Origin: Citromicrobium sp.
Lineage (GTDB): Bacteria; Pseudomonadota; Alphaproteobacteria; Sphingomonadales; Sphingomonadaceae
DNA length: 62,273 bases
Assembly (NCBI GenBank): GCA_002729695.1
Contig: PBYQ01000020.1
Location: forward strand, 1 to 62,273
Direction of reading: 5' to 3'
The number at the start of each line of letters is the position of its first letter. The stretch's first letter is position 1. The position numbers were made by a program, and so were the translations under genes. Below, in pieces: positions 19,177 to 35,027 of the stretch. The notes beneath the pieces are model-generated. The model saw nothing but the letters and a program-made list of their open reading frames with translations, did no database searches and was not told where the DNA came from.

Positions 19177-20231
19177 GCGGGTTGCAGTCGGACGGTTTGT
19201 GGCAAGGCATTCGTGCGGGTCCGGTGGAAATACATGCTGGCGAAGGCAGCGCCCGCACCTGCCATCCCACTGACGCGTTTCATCAGACCGCCAAGGCCGC
19301 CTTGCGCCTTGCCAGCATCGATCCGGTCGGCCGCGCGGCGCAGCCCCGCCATCTTCACGCGGAACGCGGGATCGTCGGTTTCCAGCTCGACCGGGAAGAC
19401 CTGCCGGGCGATCTGGTTGCAGACCGAGAACACCTCGTAATCGTACGCGGTCGGATCGACCCCCAGCGCTTCGTGGAACACCGGGCGATTGTGGTCGCGC
19501 ACGAACATCGTCGCGTAGACCGACAGCAGGAAGAAACGGATCCACAGCTTGTTTTTGCCACGCAGTAGCTTCGGATCGGACCGCAGCAGCATGGCGAAGG
19601 CCTCGCCATGGCGGAATTCGTCGTTGCACCACTCCTCGAACCAGTCGAAGATCGGGTGGAACTTGTGCTGCGGGTTCGCGGCCAGATGCCGGTAGATCGT
19701 GATGTAGCGCGCGTAGCCGATCTTTTCCGACAGGTAGACCGCGTAGAAAATGAACTTCGGTTTGAAGAAGGTGTATTTCTTGGTCTTGGTCAGGAAGCCC
19801 AGATCGACGCCGATCCCAGCATCCTTCAGGCTCTCGTTGATGAAGCCCGCGTGCCGGCTCTCGTCGCGGGCGAGCAGCTTGAACAGCTGCTTCACGTCCG
19901 GGTTCTTCGTCCGCTTCGCGATCTCGGCATAGAGCACGCAGCCGGAAAATTCCGAAGTCATCGAACTGACGAGGAAGTCGGTGAATTCCTTGCGAAGCGC
20001 AGGCGGCAGGTTCTCGATCACCCCGGTGAAGCTCTCATTGTGCTTGAAGTGCACCTTGTTGGGATCGCCGATCATCTCTTCGATCAGCGCGTCCCACTCC
20101 TCGCGTACCGGTGACACATCTATCGCGTCGAGCGCGTCGAAATCGGTGGTGTAGAAACGCGGGGTCAGCATCGTATCCTGGGTCGCCAGCGCCATCGCCT
20201 CTTCGCTGGTCATCGGCTTGTAGGCGTTCAT
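19170..20231 (-). CDS. acsF: Mg-protoporphyrin IX monomethyl ester oxidative cyclase
   Basis: The 353-residue diiron enzyme forms the isocyclic (E) ring of bacteriochlorophyll using O2. Both iron-binding ExxH motifs are present, in [12 protein letters not shown] and [12 protein letters not shown]. The start ATG 20231 ([13 protein letters not shown]) overlaps the previous gene by ATGA. No anaerobic bchE is in the cluster, so pigment synthesis here should require oxygen, as in aerobic anoxygenic phototrophs. Part of the bchF-hemA operon. Confidence 0.97.
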   Translation of the reverse strand: MNAYKPMTSEEAMALATQDTMLTPRFYTTDFDALDAIDVSPVREEWDALIEEMIGDPNKVHFKHNESFTGVIENLPPALRKEFTDFLVSSMTSEFSGCVLYAEIAKRTKNPDVKQLFKLLARDESRHAGFINESLKDAGIGVDLGFLTKTKKYTFFKPKFIFYAVYLSEKIGYARYITIYRHLAANPQHKFHPIFDWFEEWCNDEFRHGEAFAMLLRSDPKLLRGKNKLWIRFFLLSVYATMFVRDHNRPVFHEALGVDPTAYDYEVFSVCNQIARQVFPVELETDDPAFRVKMAGLRRAADRIDAGKAQGGLGGLMKRVSGMAGAGAAFASMYFHRTRTNALPQTVRLQPAW

Positions 20232-20515
20232 TTGATCCTCCCGGCGTTGAAGCTGACCTCGTAGAGTTCGGTCAGGTCGAAATAGGCGGCGAGACGGGTG
20301 AGCCCGCGCCTGACGGGCCCTGCGCGGGTCACGGTGGCGGTGCGTTCGAAAGTTTCGCGGCTGCCGAACGGGATCGAGATCGGCGCGCCATGAACGCGGA
20401 CCTTGTCGCCCGCCTCCATCGCCACCGTATCGGGCAGTTCCACATGCGCGTGGAAATGCTCGGAGCTTTGCTCGACCAGAATGCGACAGGGAATTTCGAA
20501 GGTGCGGCTGCCCAT
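20228..20515 (-). CDS. Conserved small PGC protein between puhC and acsF
   Basis: The 95-residue protein has no signal or membrane segment and looks like a small beta-rich domain ([33 protein letters not shown]). A small ORF at this place, between puhC and acsF, is typical of alphaproteobacterial photosynthesis clusters. Its function is not known to me. It overlaps puhC by a base and acsF by ATGA, so it is translated with them. A role in cyclase function or assembly is inferred only from position. Confidence 0.75.
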   Translation of the reverse strand: MGSRTFEIPCRILVEQSSEHFHAHVELPDTVAMEAGDKVRVHGAPISIPFGSRETFERTATVTRAGPVRRGLTRLAAYFDLTELYEVSFNAGRIK

Positions 20516-20991
20516 CAGGTGGCCTCCCTTTCCAGCAGCACTGCAAAGGCCGCGCGGTTGTCCTTCCCGAAGGCGTCCAGTTCGCGGGTTTCGCCCGTTG
20601 CGGGATCGGTTAGCGTCAGCCCGCCATTGTCCCAGAGGGTGAGCTCGAACGGCGTCGCGGCGTCCAGCCCTTCGCGCTGGCGGACATGCGCAAGGCCGCG
20701 CATGGTGGAGCGGATGAAGCCACCGGTGCCCGGCTCGACCCGCGCGATTTCGGTGTCCGTCGCAGCGTCGTAGACCACCACGCCGCCGTCCGCAGCGTCC
20801 TGAAAATGCAGGCTCCGGCTGCTAGCCATCTGCGTCCCCGCAGCCGTCCGCGAAATCTCGGGCACGGCGTCGCGCCCGACCAACCCGAAGCTGACCGAGG
20901 ATGCGAGCGCGAGCGCCAGTCCCGCCACCGCCGCCAGCGCAATCAAGGGTGCCTTGGGAGAGGGTTCGAAGTGGTCGTGATGCAGGCTCAT
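20515..20991 (-). CDS. puhC: Photosynthetic complex assembly protein PuhC
   Basis: The 158-residue protein has one N-terminal membrane anchor ([21 protein letters not shown]) and a periplasmic domain with [20 protein letters not shown] and [18 protein letters not shown], as in PuhC. PuhC aids reaction centre-LH1 core assembly. It overlaps puhB (ATGA) and the following small ORF. Confidence 0.9.
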   Translation of the reverse strand: MSLHHDHFEPSPKAPLIALAAVAGLALALASSVSFGLVGRDAVPEISRTAAGTQMASSRSLHFQDAADGGVVVYDAATDTEIARVEPGTGGFIRSTMRGLAHVRQREGLDAATPFELTLWDNGGLTLTDPATGETRELDAFGKDNRAAFAVLLEREAT

Positions 20992-21623
20992 GCCAGTGCG
21001 CCCTCGATAGTCGGTGCCGGTGCCGACGGAGCGGCGATGGCGCCGGGTCGTTCGATCCGGTTATGCGCCGCCACCGCTTTTGCCAGCCGTTCGGCCACGG
21101 TCGCGGCGTCGGCAAGCCCGCGCATCATCGGCTGCGGATGGCTGAAGCGCCACGGGCGGGCGTGCGGCCACAGCAGCAGATAGCCGAGCGAATGCCCGCC
21201 GATTACTTCGAGCGCGATCTCGCCATAGCCGTGCCCGCGATCGGCCAGGTCCGCCGCGCCGATCTTCGCGAGCGGCAGATTGATCGTCTTCTCGATCGCC
21301 ATTCCGACATGCAGGATTATCCGCCGATCGGTCAGGATATAGCGCGTCGTGCGTGCCGATACGAAAGCGATGGCGGAGAGGATCGCCATAACCGCCGCCC
21401 CCGCGAGCAGCGTTAGCGCAGCACCGCCCAGCCCCCCGCCGAACAGGATGGCGATCGCCGCGAGCAGCGCGAAATAACCGGCGATGACCGGGGTCCGGAA
21501 CGCCGTGCGAGCGAGCACCATCGCATCGGGCGCACCCTGCCACAGCACCGCCTCGTCTGCCTGCGGACGCCACAAGGTCTCGGCCTGCGAAGCGCTCAGT
21601 AGGGGGCCCCTGCCCTCGCTCAT
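20988..21623 (-). CDS. puhB: Photosynthetic complex assembly protein PuhB
   Basis: The 211-residue protein has two or three adjacent membrane segments (around VIAGYFALLAAIAILFGG and ALTLLAGAAVMAILSAIAF) followed by a PH-like domain (TTRYILTDRRIILHVGMAIEKTINLPLAKI), the PuhB arrangement. PuhB helps reaction centre assembly. The gene overlaps puhA by ATGA upstream and puhC downstream. Confidence 0.92.
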   Translation of the reverse strand: MSEGRGPLLSASQAETLWRPQADEAVLWQGAPDAMVLARTAFRTPVIAGYFALLAAIAILFGGGLGGAALTLLAGAAVMAILSAIAFVSARTTRYILTDRRIILHVGMAIEKTINLPLAKIGAADLADRGHGYGEIALEVIGGHSLGYLLLWPHARPWRFSHPQPMMRGLADAATVAERLAKAVAAHNRIERPGAIAAPSAPAPTIEGALA

Positions 21624-22393
21624 AGCAGCGGCTCCTGTCTTTCAGGCGTTGCATACAGATAGCCGCCACCGAAATAGGCGACGATCCGCTCTTCCTCGTA
21701 GAAAGTGATCCGGTCGGGCGCCGCGGGTGTCGGAGCGCCGGCGAACTGAGCGGCCAGCAGCGCGTCGATAGTGATGGTCCCGAGCCTCTTGCTGACCAGT
21801 GCCATCGGCATCGGCGCTAGCACGTTGACACCGCCGGAGGTGGTGATCGCCAGATAGCGGATGACGTGCTCCGACCGGTCGATCCAGACTTCGCTCACCG
21901 TGCCCGCGACTTGGCCATCGGCCCCCAGCACTGTCATTCCGATCGGGTTGGGATCGCGCGTAGCGATTGTGATCTCTGCCTCGAGGCTCAAGGGAACAAT
22001 CCTCGGTTCGCCGTGCGCGGTGACATCGGGCACATTCTTGCGGTTGGCCCATGAGGCCGGGCCAATTCCGTCCAGCAGCGGATCGCCGGTCGGCACATAG
22101 GGTGCGCCACTGGCGCCGAAAGAGCGCCTGGCCGGAAGGTCGACCCGCTCACGGGCACCGTTTTCCGGAGTCGACGAGCCATGCCCGTGCGGCAGCCTGA
22201 AGGTCTTGGGTGTCGCGCGGCTGAGCGGCCCGCCGTAGCTTTCGATCAGGCCGGTCGCCTCGTCCTCCAGCGGATAGCCTTCGCGCCGGTCTTCGCGGCG
22301 CAGGTAGAAAATCAGGCCGACGAAAAACAGCACGAAGGCGAAGAACACGAGCTGGGTGATATCGAGCGAACCCACGATATGTGAATCGATCAT
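21620..22393 (-). CDS. puhA: Reaction centre H subunit
   Basis: The 257-residue PuhA has one N-terminal transmembrane helix (TQLVFFAFVLFFVGLIFYL) followed by RREDRREGYPLE, then a PRC-barrel cytoplasmic domain (EITIATRDPNPIGMTVLGAD, HVIRYLAITTSGG). It caps PufLM on the cytoplasmic side and guides proton uptake to QB. ATG 22393 (MIDSHIVGS) fits the family; upstream frame is a shadow. It starts 22 bases after lhaA ends, inside the bchF-hemA operon. Confidence 0.96.
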   Translation of the reverse strand: MIDSHIVGSLDITQLVFFAFVLFFVGLIFYLRREDRREGYPLEDEATGLIESYGGPLSRATPKTFRLPHGHGSSTPENGARERVDLPARRSFGASGAPYVPTGDPLLDGIGPASWANRKNVPDVTAHGEPRIVPLSLEAEITIATRDPNPIGMTVLGADGQVAGTVSEVWIDRSEHVIRYLAITTSGGVNVLAPMPMALVSKRLGTITIDALLAAQFAGAPTPAAPDRITFYEEERIVAYFGGGYLYATPERQEPLL

Positions 22394-22415
22394 TTGCGCT
22401 CTCCTTGCGTGGCGG

Positions 22416-23846
22416 TCATGTCGGGAACTCGCGCAGTCCGAAGGAACCCGCGATGGGCTGCGTGCCGCCGATATCCCGACGACGCGCGACGAGCGGGCCG
22501 AGCGCCACGAGCGCAGCCAGCAAGAGGACGATTTCGATGATGTAGACGCCGGCATACCCGGCGGCTGGGGTGTTGAGCGCACCCGACAGCCCCCCCGACG
22601 ATGCAGTATGCGACAATGCGTCGCGCAGGCCGCCACCGATGGCGATGGCGACCCCGGCGCAGCTCGCCTGCACCGCGCCCCATGCGCCCAGCGCCAGCCC
22701 GGCACCCTCGCCGCGCGCGCGAACCATCGTTTCGGTAAGCGTACCGACCGAAAACAGGCCGAGGCCGAAGCCGATGGCGAAGGCTCCGGCAAACAGCAGC
22801 AGGACCGATGCGAATGGCGCGGCGAACAGCACCAGCAGGAAAGCGGTGATCCCGGCGACCAGCCCCACGCCCGCCAGCCGCAACGGGTCTCCGCCGTGCG
22901 AAAGGCTGCGCCCGGCAAGGCAGAAACCCATCAGCGCTCCCCCGGCCCACGCGCCGGTCAGCATGGTCGTGCTGCCGACCGACAGGCCCAGGATCTCTCC
23001 GCCGTAGGGCTCGAGCAACGCGTCCTGCATCGCAAAGGCGGCCGCGCCGATGCCGATTGCGGCCAGCAGGCGGGCGGTGCGTTCTTCGGCAACGAAGGCC
23101 CGCCACAGCGTCATGAAGCTGGGCCCATCAGGGTCAGATGCCGTGCGCAAGGTACCGCGCGGCTCCTGCTTCCACAACGCGACGATGTTGAGAACGAGCG
23201 TCAGCGCCGCCGCGCCCTGGATCACCTGCACCAGCCGGGTTGGCGAGAAATCGACCAGCAGCGATCCGATCACCAGTGCGGCCAGCATCGTGCCAGCCAG
23301 CAGCATGACATAGAGCAGCGCGACCGCGCGCGGGCGCTTGTCTTCGGTGGCAAGATCGGTCGCCAGCGCCAGCCCGGCGGTCTGCGTGGTATGCAGCCCC
23401 AGCCCGGTCAGCAGAAAGGCCAAGGCGCTGATCGCGATGCCAAGCGCGACGTGATCGGGACCGGACAGCAGCAGCAGCGCGAAAGGCATGATCGACAGCC
23501 CGCCGAACTGCATCATCGTGCCGAACCAGATATAGGGCACCCGCCGCCACCCGAGCACCGAGCGATGCGTGTCCGACTTGTGACCGATCAGCGCACGCAG
23601 CGGTGCTACCAGCAGCGGGATCGCGATGATCGTGGCGACCAGCCCGGCGGGGATCGACAGCTCGACGATCATCACCCGGTTCAGCGTGCCGGTCAGCAAC
23701 CCCGCCGCCATCCCCACGCTCACCTGAAACAGCGCCAGCCGCAAAAGGCGCGACAGCGGCAGCTCTGCACTCGCCGCATCGGCGAAGGGCAGCCACGTCG
23801 TGGCCACCTGCATCCACCGGGCAGACAAGGGCGGGCGCTCGCTCAT
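22416..23846 (-). CDS. lhaA: Light-harvesting complex assembly protein LhaA (PucC/BCD family)
   Basis: The 476-residue MFS-like protein has about twelve membrane segments. Conserved stretches include GTLNRVMIVELSIPAGLVA, APLRALIGHKSDTHRS and MQDALLEPYGGEILG, as in LhaA/PucC. LhaA promotes LH1 assembly, probably handling bacteriochlorophyll. ATG 23846 overlaps the bchM stop (TGATG). A second member of the same family is encoded at 35930-37252. Confidence 0.94.
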   Translation of the reverse strand: MSERPPLSARWMQVATTWLPFADAASAELPLSRLLRLALFQVSVGMAAGLLTGTLNRVMIVELSIPAGLVATIIAIPLLVAPLRALIGHKSDTHRSVLGWRRVPYIWFGTMMQFGGLSIMPFALLLLSGPDHVALGIAISALAFLLTGLGLHTTQTAGLALATDLATEDKRPRAVALLYVMLLAGTMLAALVIGSLLVDFSPTRLVQVIQGAAALTLVLNIVALWKQEPRGTLRTASDPDGPSFMTLWRAFVAEERTARLLAAIGIGAAAFAMQDALLEPYGGEILGLSVGSTTMLTGAWAGGALMGFCLAGRSLSHGGDPLRLAGVGLVAGITAFLLVLFAAPFASVLLLFAGAFAIGFGLGLFSVGTLTETMVRARGEGAGLALGAWGAVQASCAGVAIAIGGGLRDALSHTASSGGLSGALNTPAAGYAGVYIIEIVLLLAALVALGPLVARRRDIGGTQPIAGSFGLREFPT

Positions 23847-24564
23847 CAGCCGCGCACCAGCTCGATCGCGTGGCTGATATAGAACCCGCTCGAGACGCGT
23901 TCGCTGCGGGCGACGCGCCATTCGGGCAGGTCCCGTGCGAGGCGCGCCCGAAGCTGCTCTTCGCCAAGCGGCACCAGCCGAGGCGAGCGGTCGCTGCGTG
24001 GGAACAGCTTGCCCGCCTGATACATCGCGAACAGCAGCGGCGTGCGCGGTACGAAGGTGAACAGCATCGACTGAGAAGTGCGCTCGCCCAGCTGCGCCAG
24101 CGCCGCAACCAGATCCGCCTCGCGGTAGTGGATCAGCGAATCCATCGCGACGACATGCGCAAACTCGCCCAGCGCCGGGTCGAGCATGTCGCCCGATCGC
24201 CACGCGATCTTGCCGTGGCCGAGAAACGAAGGCTCGCGCTTGCGCGCCACCTCGACCAGCCCAGCCGCGACATCCACGCCAGTGACTTCCGCCCCGCGAT
24301 AGGCCACCTCCACGCTGAAGGCTCCGGTACCGCATCCTGCATCGAGCACGCGCGTGCGCCGAAGGTCTTGCGGCAACCAGGATAGCAGCGTGCCCCGCAT
24401 CGCATCGCGCCCTACCCGCACCGTGGCGCGCACGCCGCTGACCGGCGCATCCGACGTCAGGTCGATCCACGCCTTCTGCGCGGTGCTGTCGAAATAGGTC
24501 GCCAGCCTATCGCGATTGAGATCGTAGGGGGTCGCCCGACCCTGCTGCATTGCGTGACTGGCCA

Positions 24565-24565
<1 letters not shown>
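23846..24565 (-). CDS. bchM: Mg-protoporphyrin IX O-methyltransferase
   Basis: The 239-residue SAM methyltransferase has motif I in VLDAGCGTGAFSVEVA and a C-terminus FYISHAIELVRG typical of BchM. It methylates the C13 propionate of Mg-protoporphyrin, making the AcsF substrate. It starts by TAATG overlap with bchL. Between bchL and lhaA as in most alphaproteobacterial clusters. Confidence 0.95.
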
Positions 24566-28994
<4,429 letters not shown>

Positions 28995-29005
<11 letters not shown>

Positions 29006-30599
29006 AATGCGCCTTCGCGTCGTAGAGCGTTTCGAGGTCAATCGCGGCGCGGCCCTGCTCGGCGGCGAAGCTCTCCGTGTTCCGGCGCGCCTTGCCGCGC
29101 ACGAAGAATGGGATCTTCTTCAGTTCGGCCTCGGCCTCGGCGGTCCAGATTGAATTCTCTCCGTCACCCCGAACTTGTTTCGGGGTCCAGTCTTCTTCCT
29201 GGTTTGGCGTATCGGGTTGCGGACTGGATGCCGAAACGAGTTCGGCATGACGAATGGGCTGGCTCGGTGCGTGAGCGTGCAGATGGCTCGCCCCGGCATC
29301 GTCGGAGAACTCGAAGTCCTCGCGGAACATGGTCAGCAGGTGCTCTTCGAGCCCCATCACCAGCGGATGCACCCAAGTATCGAACAGCACGTTCGCGCCC
29401 TCGAACCCCATCTGCGGGCTGTGGCGCGCGGGGAAATCCTGCACGTGGACCGGGGCCGAGATGACCGCGCAAGGGACGCCCTGCCGCTTGGCGATGTGGC
29501 GCTCCATCTGCGTGCCGAGCACCAGTTCGGGCGCGGCGGCGGCGATCGCGTCTTCAACCTCGAGATGATCGTCGGTGATCAGCGGTTCGACACCGTAGAG
29601 CTTCGCGGCATCGCGCACCTCGCGGGCGAATTCGCGGTTGTAGCAGCCGAGCCCGACGACCTCGAAGCCCAGTTCCTCGTGCGCGACCCGTGCTGCGGCA
29701 ACCGCGTGGGTCGCATCGCCGAACACGAACACGCGCTTGCCCGTGAGGTAGGTCGAGTCGACCGAGCGGCTCCACCACGGCATGCGCGACTCGCCGTCTT
29801 CCAGCGCAGGCTCGGGATCGACTTCGGCGAGCGCTGCAACCTCGGCGATGAACTCACGGGTTGCGCCAACGCCGATAGGGATGTTCTTGGTTCGTGGCTG
29901 CTTGAACTCGCGCTCCAGCCAGCGGGCGGCGCTGTCGCCGATTTCGGGGTAGAGCACGATGTTGAAGTCCGCCGCGCCGATCCGGGCAATGTCGGCGGGC
30001 GAGGCACCCAGCGGCGCGACGCAGTTCACCTCGATGCCGAGCGTGTCGAGAATGCCGCGCACCTCGCGCACATCGTCGCGGTGTCGGAAGCCGAGCGCTG
30101 CGGGGCCGAGGATATTGACCAGCGGCCTGCGGGCTTCACGCGGCGCGGGGCGCACGCCGCGGTCGGCCAGATGGCGCACGATCTGGTAGAAGGTTTCGCC
30201 CGCGCCCCAGTTCTCCTTGCGCGAATAGCTCGGCAGTTCGAGCGGGACGACCGGGCACGGCAGGCGCATCGCCTCGGCGATTCCGGCAGGATCGTCCTGG
30301 ATCAGCTCGGCGGTGCATGACGAGCCCACCAGCATCACCTGCGGGTCAAACCGCGAATAGGCATCGCGCGCCGCGCGCTGGAACAGGTCGGCGGTATCCT
30401 TGCCCAGATCACGCGCCTGGAAGGTGGTGTAGGTGACCGGCGGGCGTGCATCCCGCCGCTCGATCATCGTGAACAGAAGGTCCGCGTAGGTGTCGCCCTG
30501 CGGCGCGTGGAGCAGGTAGTGGACTCCGCGCATGGCTGTCGCGACCCGCATCGCGCCGACATGAGGAGGCCCCTCGTAGGTCCAGACCGACAGCTGCAC
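28995..30599 (-). CDS. bchB: Light-independent protochlorophyllide reductase subunit B, with repeat-encoded insertion
   Basis: The 534-residue BchB is a catalytic subunit of DPOR with BchN. It begins [17 protein letters not shown] from a GTG at 30599 (no ATG fits), carries the Asp of [10 protein letters not shown] that ligates the NB cluster, and ends with the C-terminal domain [15 protein letters not shown]. Between these parts, about residues 450-485, it has an extra stretch around [17 protein letters not shown] that is translated from a palindromic repeat (29163-29251). The insertion keeps frame and falls in the linker before the C-terminal domain, so the enzyme may still work. Overlaps bchH by 11 bases. 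Confidence 0.95.
29163..29251. repeat. Palindromic repeat element inserted inside bchB
   Basis: Two 30-base arms are inverted copies: 29163-29192 (GTCACCCCGAACTTGTTTCG then GGGTCCAGTC) and 29222-29251 (GACTGGATGCCGAAACGAGT then TCGGCATGAC), with a 29-base spacer. Each arm also holds its own small palindrome. In the bchB frame it encodes HAELVSAS and related residues. The build matches small non-autonomous palindromic elements seen many times in sphingomonad genomes and, in principle, Rickettsia palindromic elements inside genes. Confidence 0.88.
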
Positions 30600-30601
30600 C
30601 G

Positions 30602-32482
<1,881 letters not shown>

Positions 32483-32503
32483 CTACGCCCCCGATAGCGC
32501 GAG

Positions 32504-32521
32504 TGTCAATCTACGATGACG
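32504..32521. promoter_or_regulatory. PpsR-type operator upstream of bchF
   Basis: TGTC-N10-GACG, one base off the PpsR/CrtJ palindrome TGTC-N10-GACA, in the 212-base region between the divergent bchF and ppaA. It could control both genes. Confidence 0.55.
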
Positions 32522-32660
32522 ACAAGTTAGTTAGACACCTCATCGTTTGCCAAATCTTTATCGGAGGCGTACGCTTCGGAAAGTTCGGGCGGAGTCGCAT
32601 CCAACAACGCATGCCTGAATCGACGCAATCCGCGCCGCTACCAGACTGGGAGAGTCTGAC

Positions 32661-33530
32661 ATGGCATCGGTATTTGAGGTGGGATCAAGTGCCCTTCGCC
32701 ACATCATCGCGAACCCACTGGGCACGCGAAGGCGATCGCACGAGAACGACGCGCGCGAGCTGGCGGACATTGTCGAGCATCACATGATCCCCCGGCTGAT
32801 GCTCGCCCATTCGCGTGAGAAGACCTCCCCCCTCGTCGAAGACCTTGGCCCCCTGTCGCCGAAATTTGCGGACGAATTCGCAATAAATCTGCTGGACTGG
32901 GACGCCGACCGGGCGCTGCGCGAGGTCGAGGGCCTGGTGAAACACGGTTACGGCATTCAGGCGATCTTCCTCGACCTGCTTGCCCCCGCCGCCCGCAAGC
33001 TTGGCGCGCTGTGGGAAGAGGACCGTTGCGACTTTGTCGAAGTCACCATGGGACTGTGGCGATTACAGGAAGTCATGCGCGAAATCGCTTCGCGCGCGCC
33101 GCCGATCGAACGCTCTCTGCGCGGACCGGCACGCGCTCTGTTCTCCCCCATGCCGGGCGACCAGCACGGGTTCGGTGCGCTCATGATCGACGAAGTATTT
33201 GCGCGTGCAGGCTGGGAGAGCGAAGCGCTGATCGATCCACAGAGGCGCGAACTGCTGACCGTGATTTCCCAGAAATCCTTCGATCTGGTGGGATTGACCA
33301 TCACCAGCGATTCACCTAGCAGCGCGCTTCAATCCCTGATCCGGGCCATTCGCACCGTATCGGCCAACCCGGCAGCGCGCGTTATGATCGGCGGCCGGAT
33401 GGTCAACGCACACCCCGAAATCGCGGAGGAAGTCGGCGCCGACGGTACGGCGAAGGATGCTTTCGAAGCGCTCGGAGTGGCGGAGCAGATGATCGCCGGA
33501 ACGGGACTACACCTTAACCCCGCACCCTAA
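32661..33530 (+). CDS. ppaA: Cobalamin-binding PpsR antirepressor, PpaA/AerR type
   Basis: The 289-residue protein has a helical N-terminal domain and a B12-binding domain with the DxHxxG motif (GDQHGFGALMIDEVFARAG), whose His coordinates cobalt, followed by DLVGLTITSDSPSS and VMIGGRMVNAHPEIAEEVGAD. In Rhodobacter AerR binds hydroxycobalamin in the light and antagonises CrtJ/PpsR. The gene sits just before ppsR (10 bases), the usual arrangement. Start ATG has GGGAGAG seven bases upstream. Confidence 0.92.
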   Translation: MASVFEVGSSALRHIIANPLGTRRRSHENDARELADIVEHHMIPRLMLAHSREKTSPLVEDLGPLSPKFADEFAINLLDWDADRALREVEGLVKHGYGIQAIFLDLLAPAARKLGALWEEDRCDFVEVTMGLWRLQEVMREIASRAPPIERSLRGPARALFSPMPGDQHGFGALMIDEVFARAGWESEALIDPQRRELLTVISQKSFDLVGLTITSDSPSSALQSLIRAIRTVSANPAARVMIGGRMVNAHPEIAEEVGADGTAKDAFEALGVAEQMIAGTGLHLNPAP

Positions 33531-33540
33531 GGGGGCGAGT

Positions 33541-34959
33541 ATGCTGACGAGAAAGCAAGGCAGCCCTGCAGACAGGTCGTTCGGCGATTCCGCCGGGCTT
33601 TTCGGCTCTCTCAATTCCGAAGCGGCGCAGCGACTGGCTGTGGCGGCGGGCGACATTGCGCTGGTGCTGGACGATACCGGCGACATCCTGGACGCATCTT
33701 TCGACGCCCGCGAATTTCCCGACTTCGGCGATTGGGTGGGGGCCAACTGGCTGGAGACCGTAACGATCGAGAGCCGCCCCAAGATCATGGAAATGCTCGC
33801 TGCAGCCCGCAAGGGCGAGCCGCATCGTTGGCGCCAGGTGAACCACCCGTCGACCGATGGCGACGTGCCGCTGCGCTACACGCTGGTCCAGTTGGGCGAC
33901 GGACGCCATCTCGCGCTGGGACGCGACCTGCGCGATGTGGCCCGCACGCAGCAACGACTCCTGCAGGTCCAGCAGGCGCTGGAACGCGATTATATGCGCA
34001 TGCGCCAGCTCGAAGCGCGCTATCGCATGCTGTTCGAACGGTCGCGCGAAGCGGTGCTGATCGTCGAAGCCGACAGCCACCGTATTCGCGAGGCGAACCC
34101 GGCTGCATACCAGCTGGCCGGCGCGCGGGCGGACAGCCTGCAGGGCAAGAAGTTGGGCGGCCTGTTCGACGGCGCATCGCGCGACCGGCTGACCACGCAG
34201 CTCGGCTCCGCATTGGGATCGGACACGGCAACACCTATCAGGGCAACGCTCGCCAAAGGCGGTCGCGAGGCGCAGGTTGCCGCCACCGGCTTCAGTCAGA
34301 ATCGGCGGCAATATCTCCTGCTGATCATCACTCCCGCGGACGAACGCCCCCTGAGCGACGAGCGGCCGCTTGCCGAGATCATCGAGTCCATGCCCGACGC
34401 CTTCGTAGTGGCGGACGAGCAGATGCACATCCTGAACGTCAACGCGGCCTTTGTGGAAATGGTCGACGCGGCGAGTGAAGAACAGCTCAGCGGTCGGTCG
34501 CTGTCGCGCCTGCTCGGTCGGCCTGGCATCGATCTCGATCTGATCGCGAACCAGATCGAGAAGGACGGGGTCGCGCGCAACGTCACCAGCGTCGTTCGCA
34601 ATCTGAGCGGCACGTCCGAAGAACCGGTCGAGATTTCTGCCGTGTCTGCGGGCGAAGAGACGCGGCGCTTCGGCTTCGTTATTCGCCCGGTCGGACGGCG
34701 CTTGCGCGAGGTCACCACCGGCGGGGAAGACCTGCCGCGCTCGGTCGACGAACTGACCGATCTGGTGGGCCGGATGCCGCTCAAGGATATCGTGCGCGAG
34801 AGCACCGATCTGATCGAGCGCCTGTGTATCGAGGCGGCGCTGGTCTACACCTCGGACAATCGCGCATCGGCTGCCGAAATCCTCGGCCTGAGCCGCCAGA
34901 GCCTGTATTCTAAACTCAACCGGTACGGGCTCGGCAAGCAGGGCGAGGAAGCAGAGTAA
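33541..34959 (+). CDS. ppsR: Transcriptional regulator PpsR/CrtJ
   Basis: The 472-residue repressor of photosynthesis genes has an N-terminal PAS domain, a long Q-helix (RLLQVQQALERDYMRMRQLE), two further PAS domains (from about residue 160 and 280), and a Fis-type helix-turn-helix at the C-terminus (RASAAEILGLSRQSLYSKL). Only one cysteine is present in the whole protein, just before the HTH (IERLCIEAAL), equivalent to Cys420 of CrtJ; the second redox cysteine is missing. It is probably co-transcribed with ppaA. Confidence 0.95.
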   Translation: MLTRKQGSPADRSFGDSAGLFGSLNSEAAQRLAVAAGDIALVLDDTGDILDASFDAREFPDFGDWVGANWLETVTIESRPKIMEMLAAARKGEPHRWRQVNHPSTDGDVPLRYTLVQLGDGRHLALGRDLRDVARTQQRLLQVQQALERDYMRMRQLEARYRMLFERSREAVLIVEADSHRIREANPAAYQLAGARADSLQGKKLGGLFDGASRDRLTTQLGSALGSDTATPIRATLAKGGREAQVAATGFSQNRRQYLLLIITPADERPLSDERPLAEIIESMPDAFVVADEQMHILNVNAAFVEMVDAASEEQLSGRSLSRLLGRPGIDLDLIANQIEKDGVARNVTSVVRNLSGTSEEPVEISAVSAGEETRRFGFVIRPVGRRLREVTTGGEDLPRSVDELTDLVGRMPLKDIVRESTDLIERLCIEAALVYTSDNRASAAEILGLSRQSLYSKLNRYGLGKQGEEAE

Positions 34960-34968
34960 TCCCTGCCT

Positions 34969-34997
34969 GACAAAGTGACTGTCAAAATGGTTTGACG
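34969..34997. promoter_or_regulatory. PpsR-type sites upstream of bchG
   Basis: A half-site GACA (34969-34972), seven bases, then TGTC-N10-GACG (34980-34997). They lie in the 68-base gap between ppsR and bchG. The GACA-N7-TGTC spacing is the same as in the tandem boxes before bchC. Confidence 0.5.
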
Positions 34998-35027
34998 GGG
35001 TCTGCTGGCAGGCATAGGCTGCCGGTC

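Noticed and set aside
22356..23882. 508-codon plus-strand frame opposite lhaA
   Set aside because: Gln/Arg-rich low-complexity translation, antisense to a clear membrane protein.
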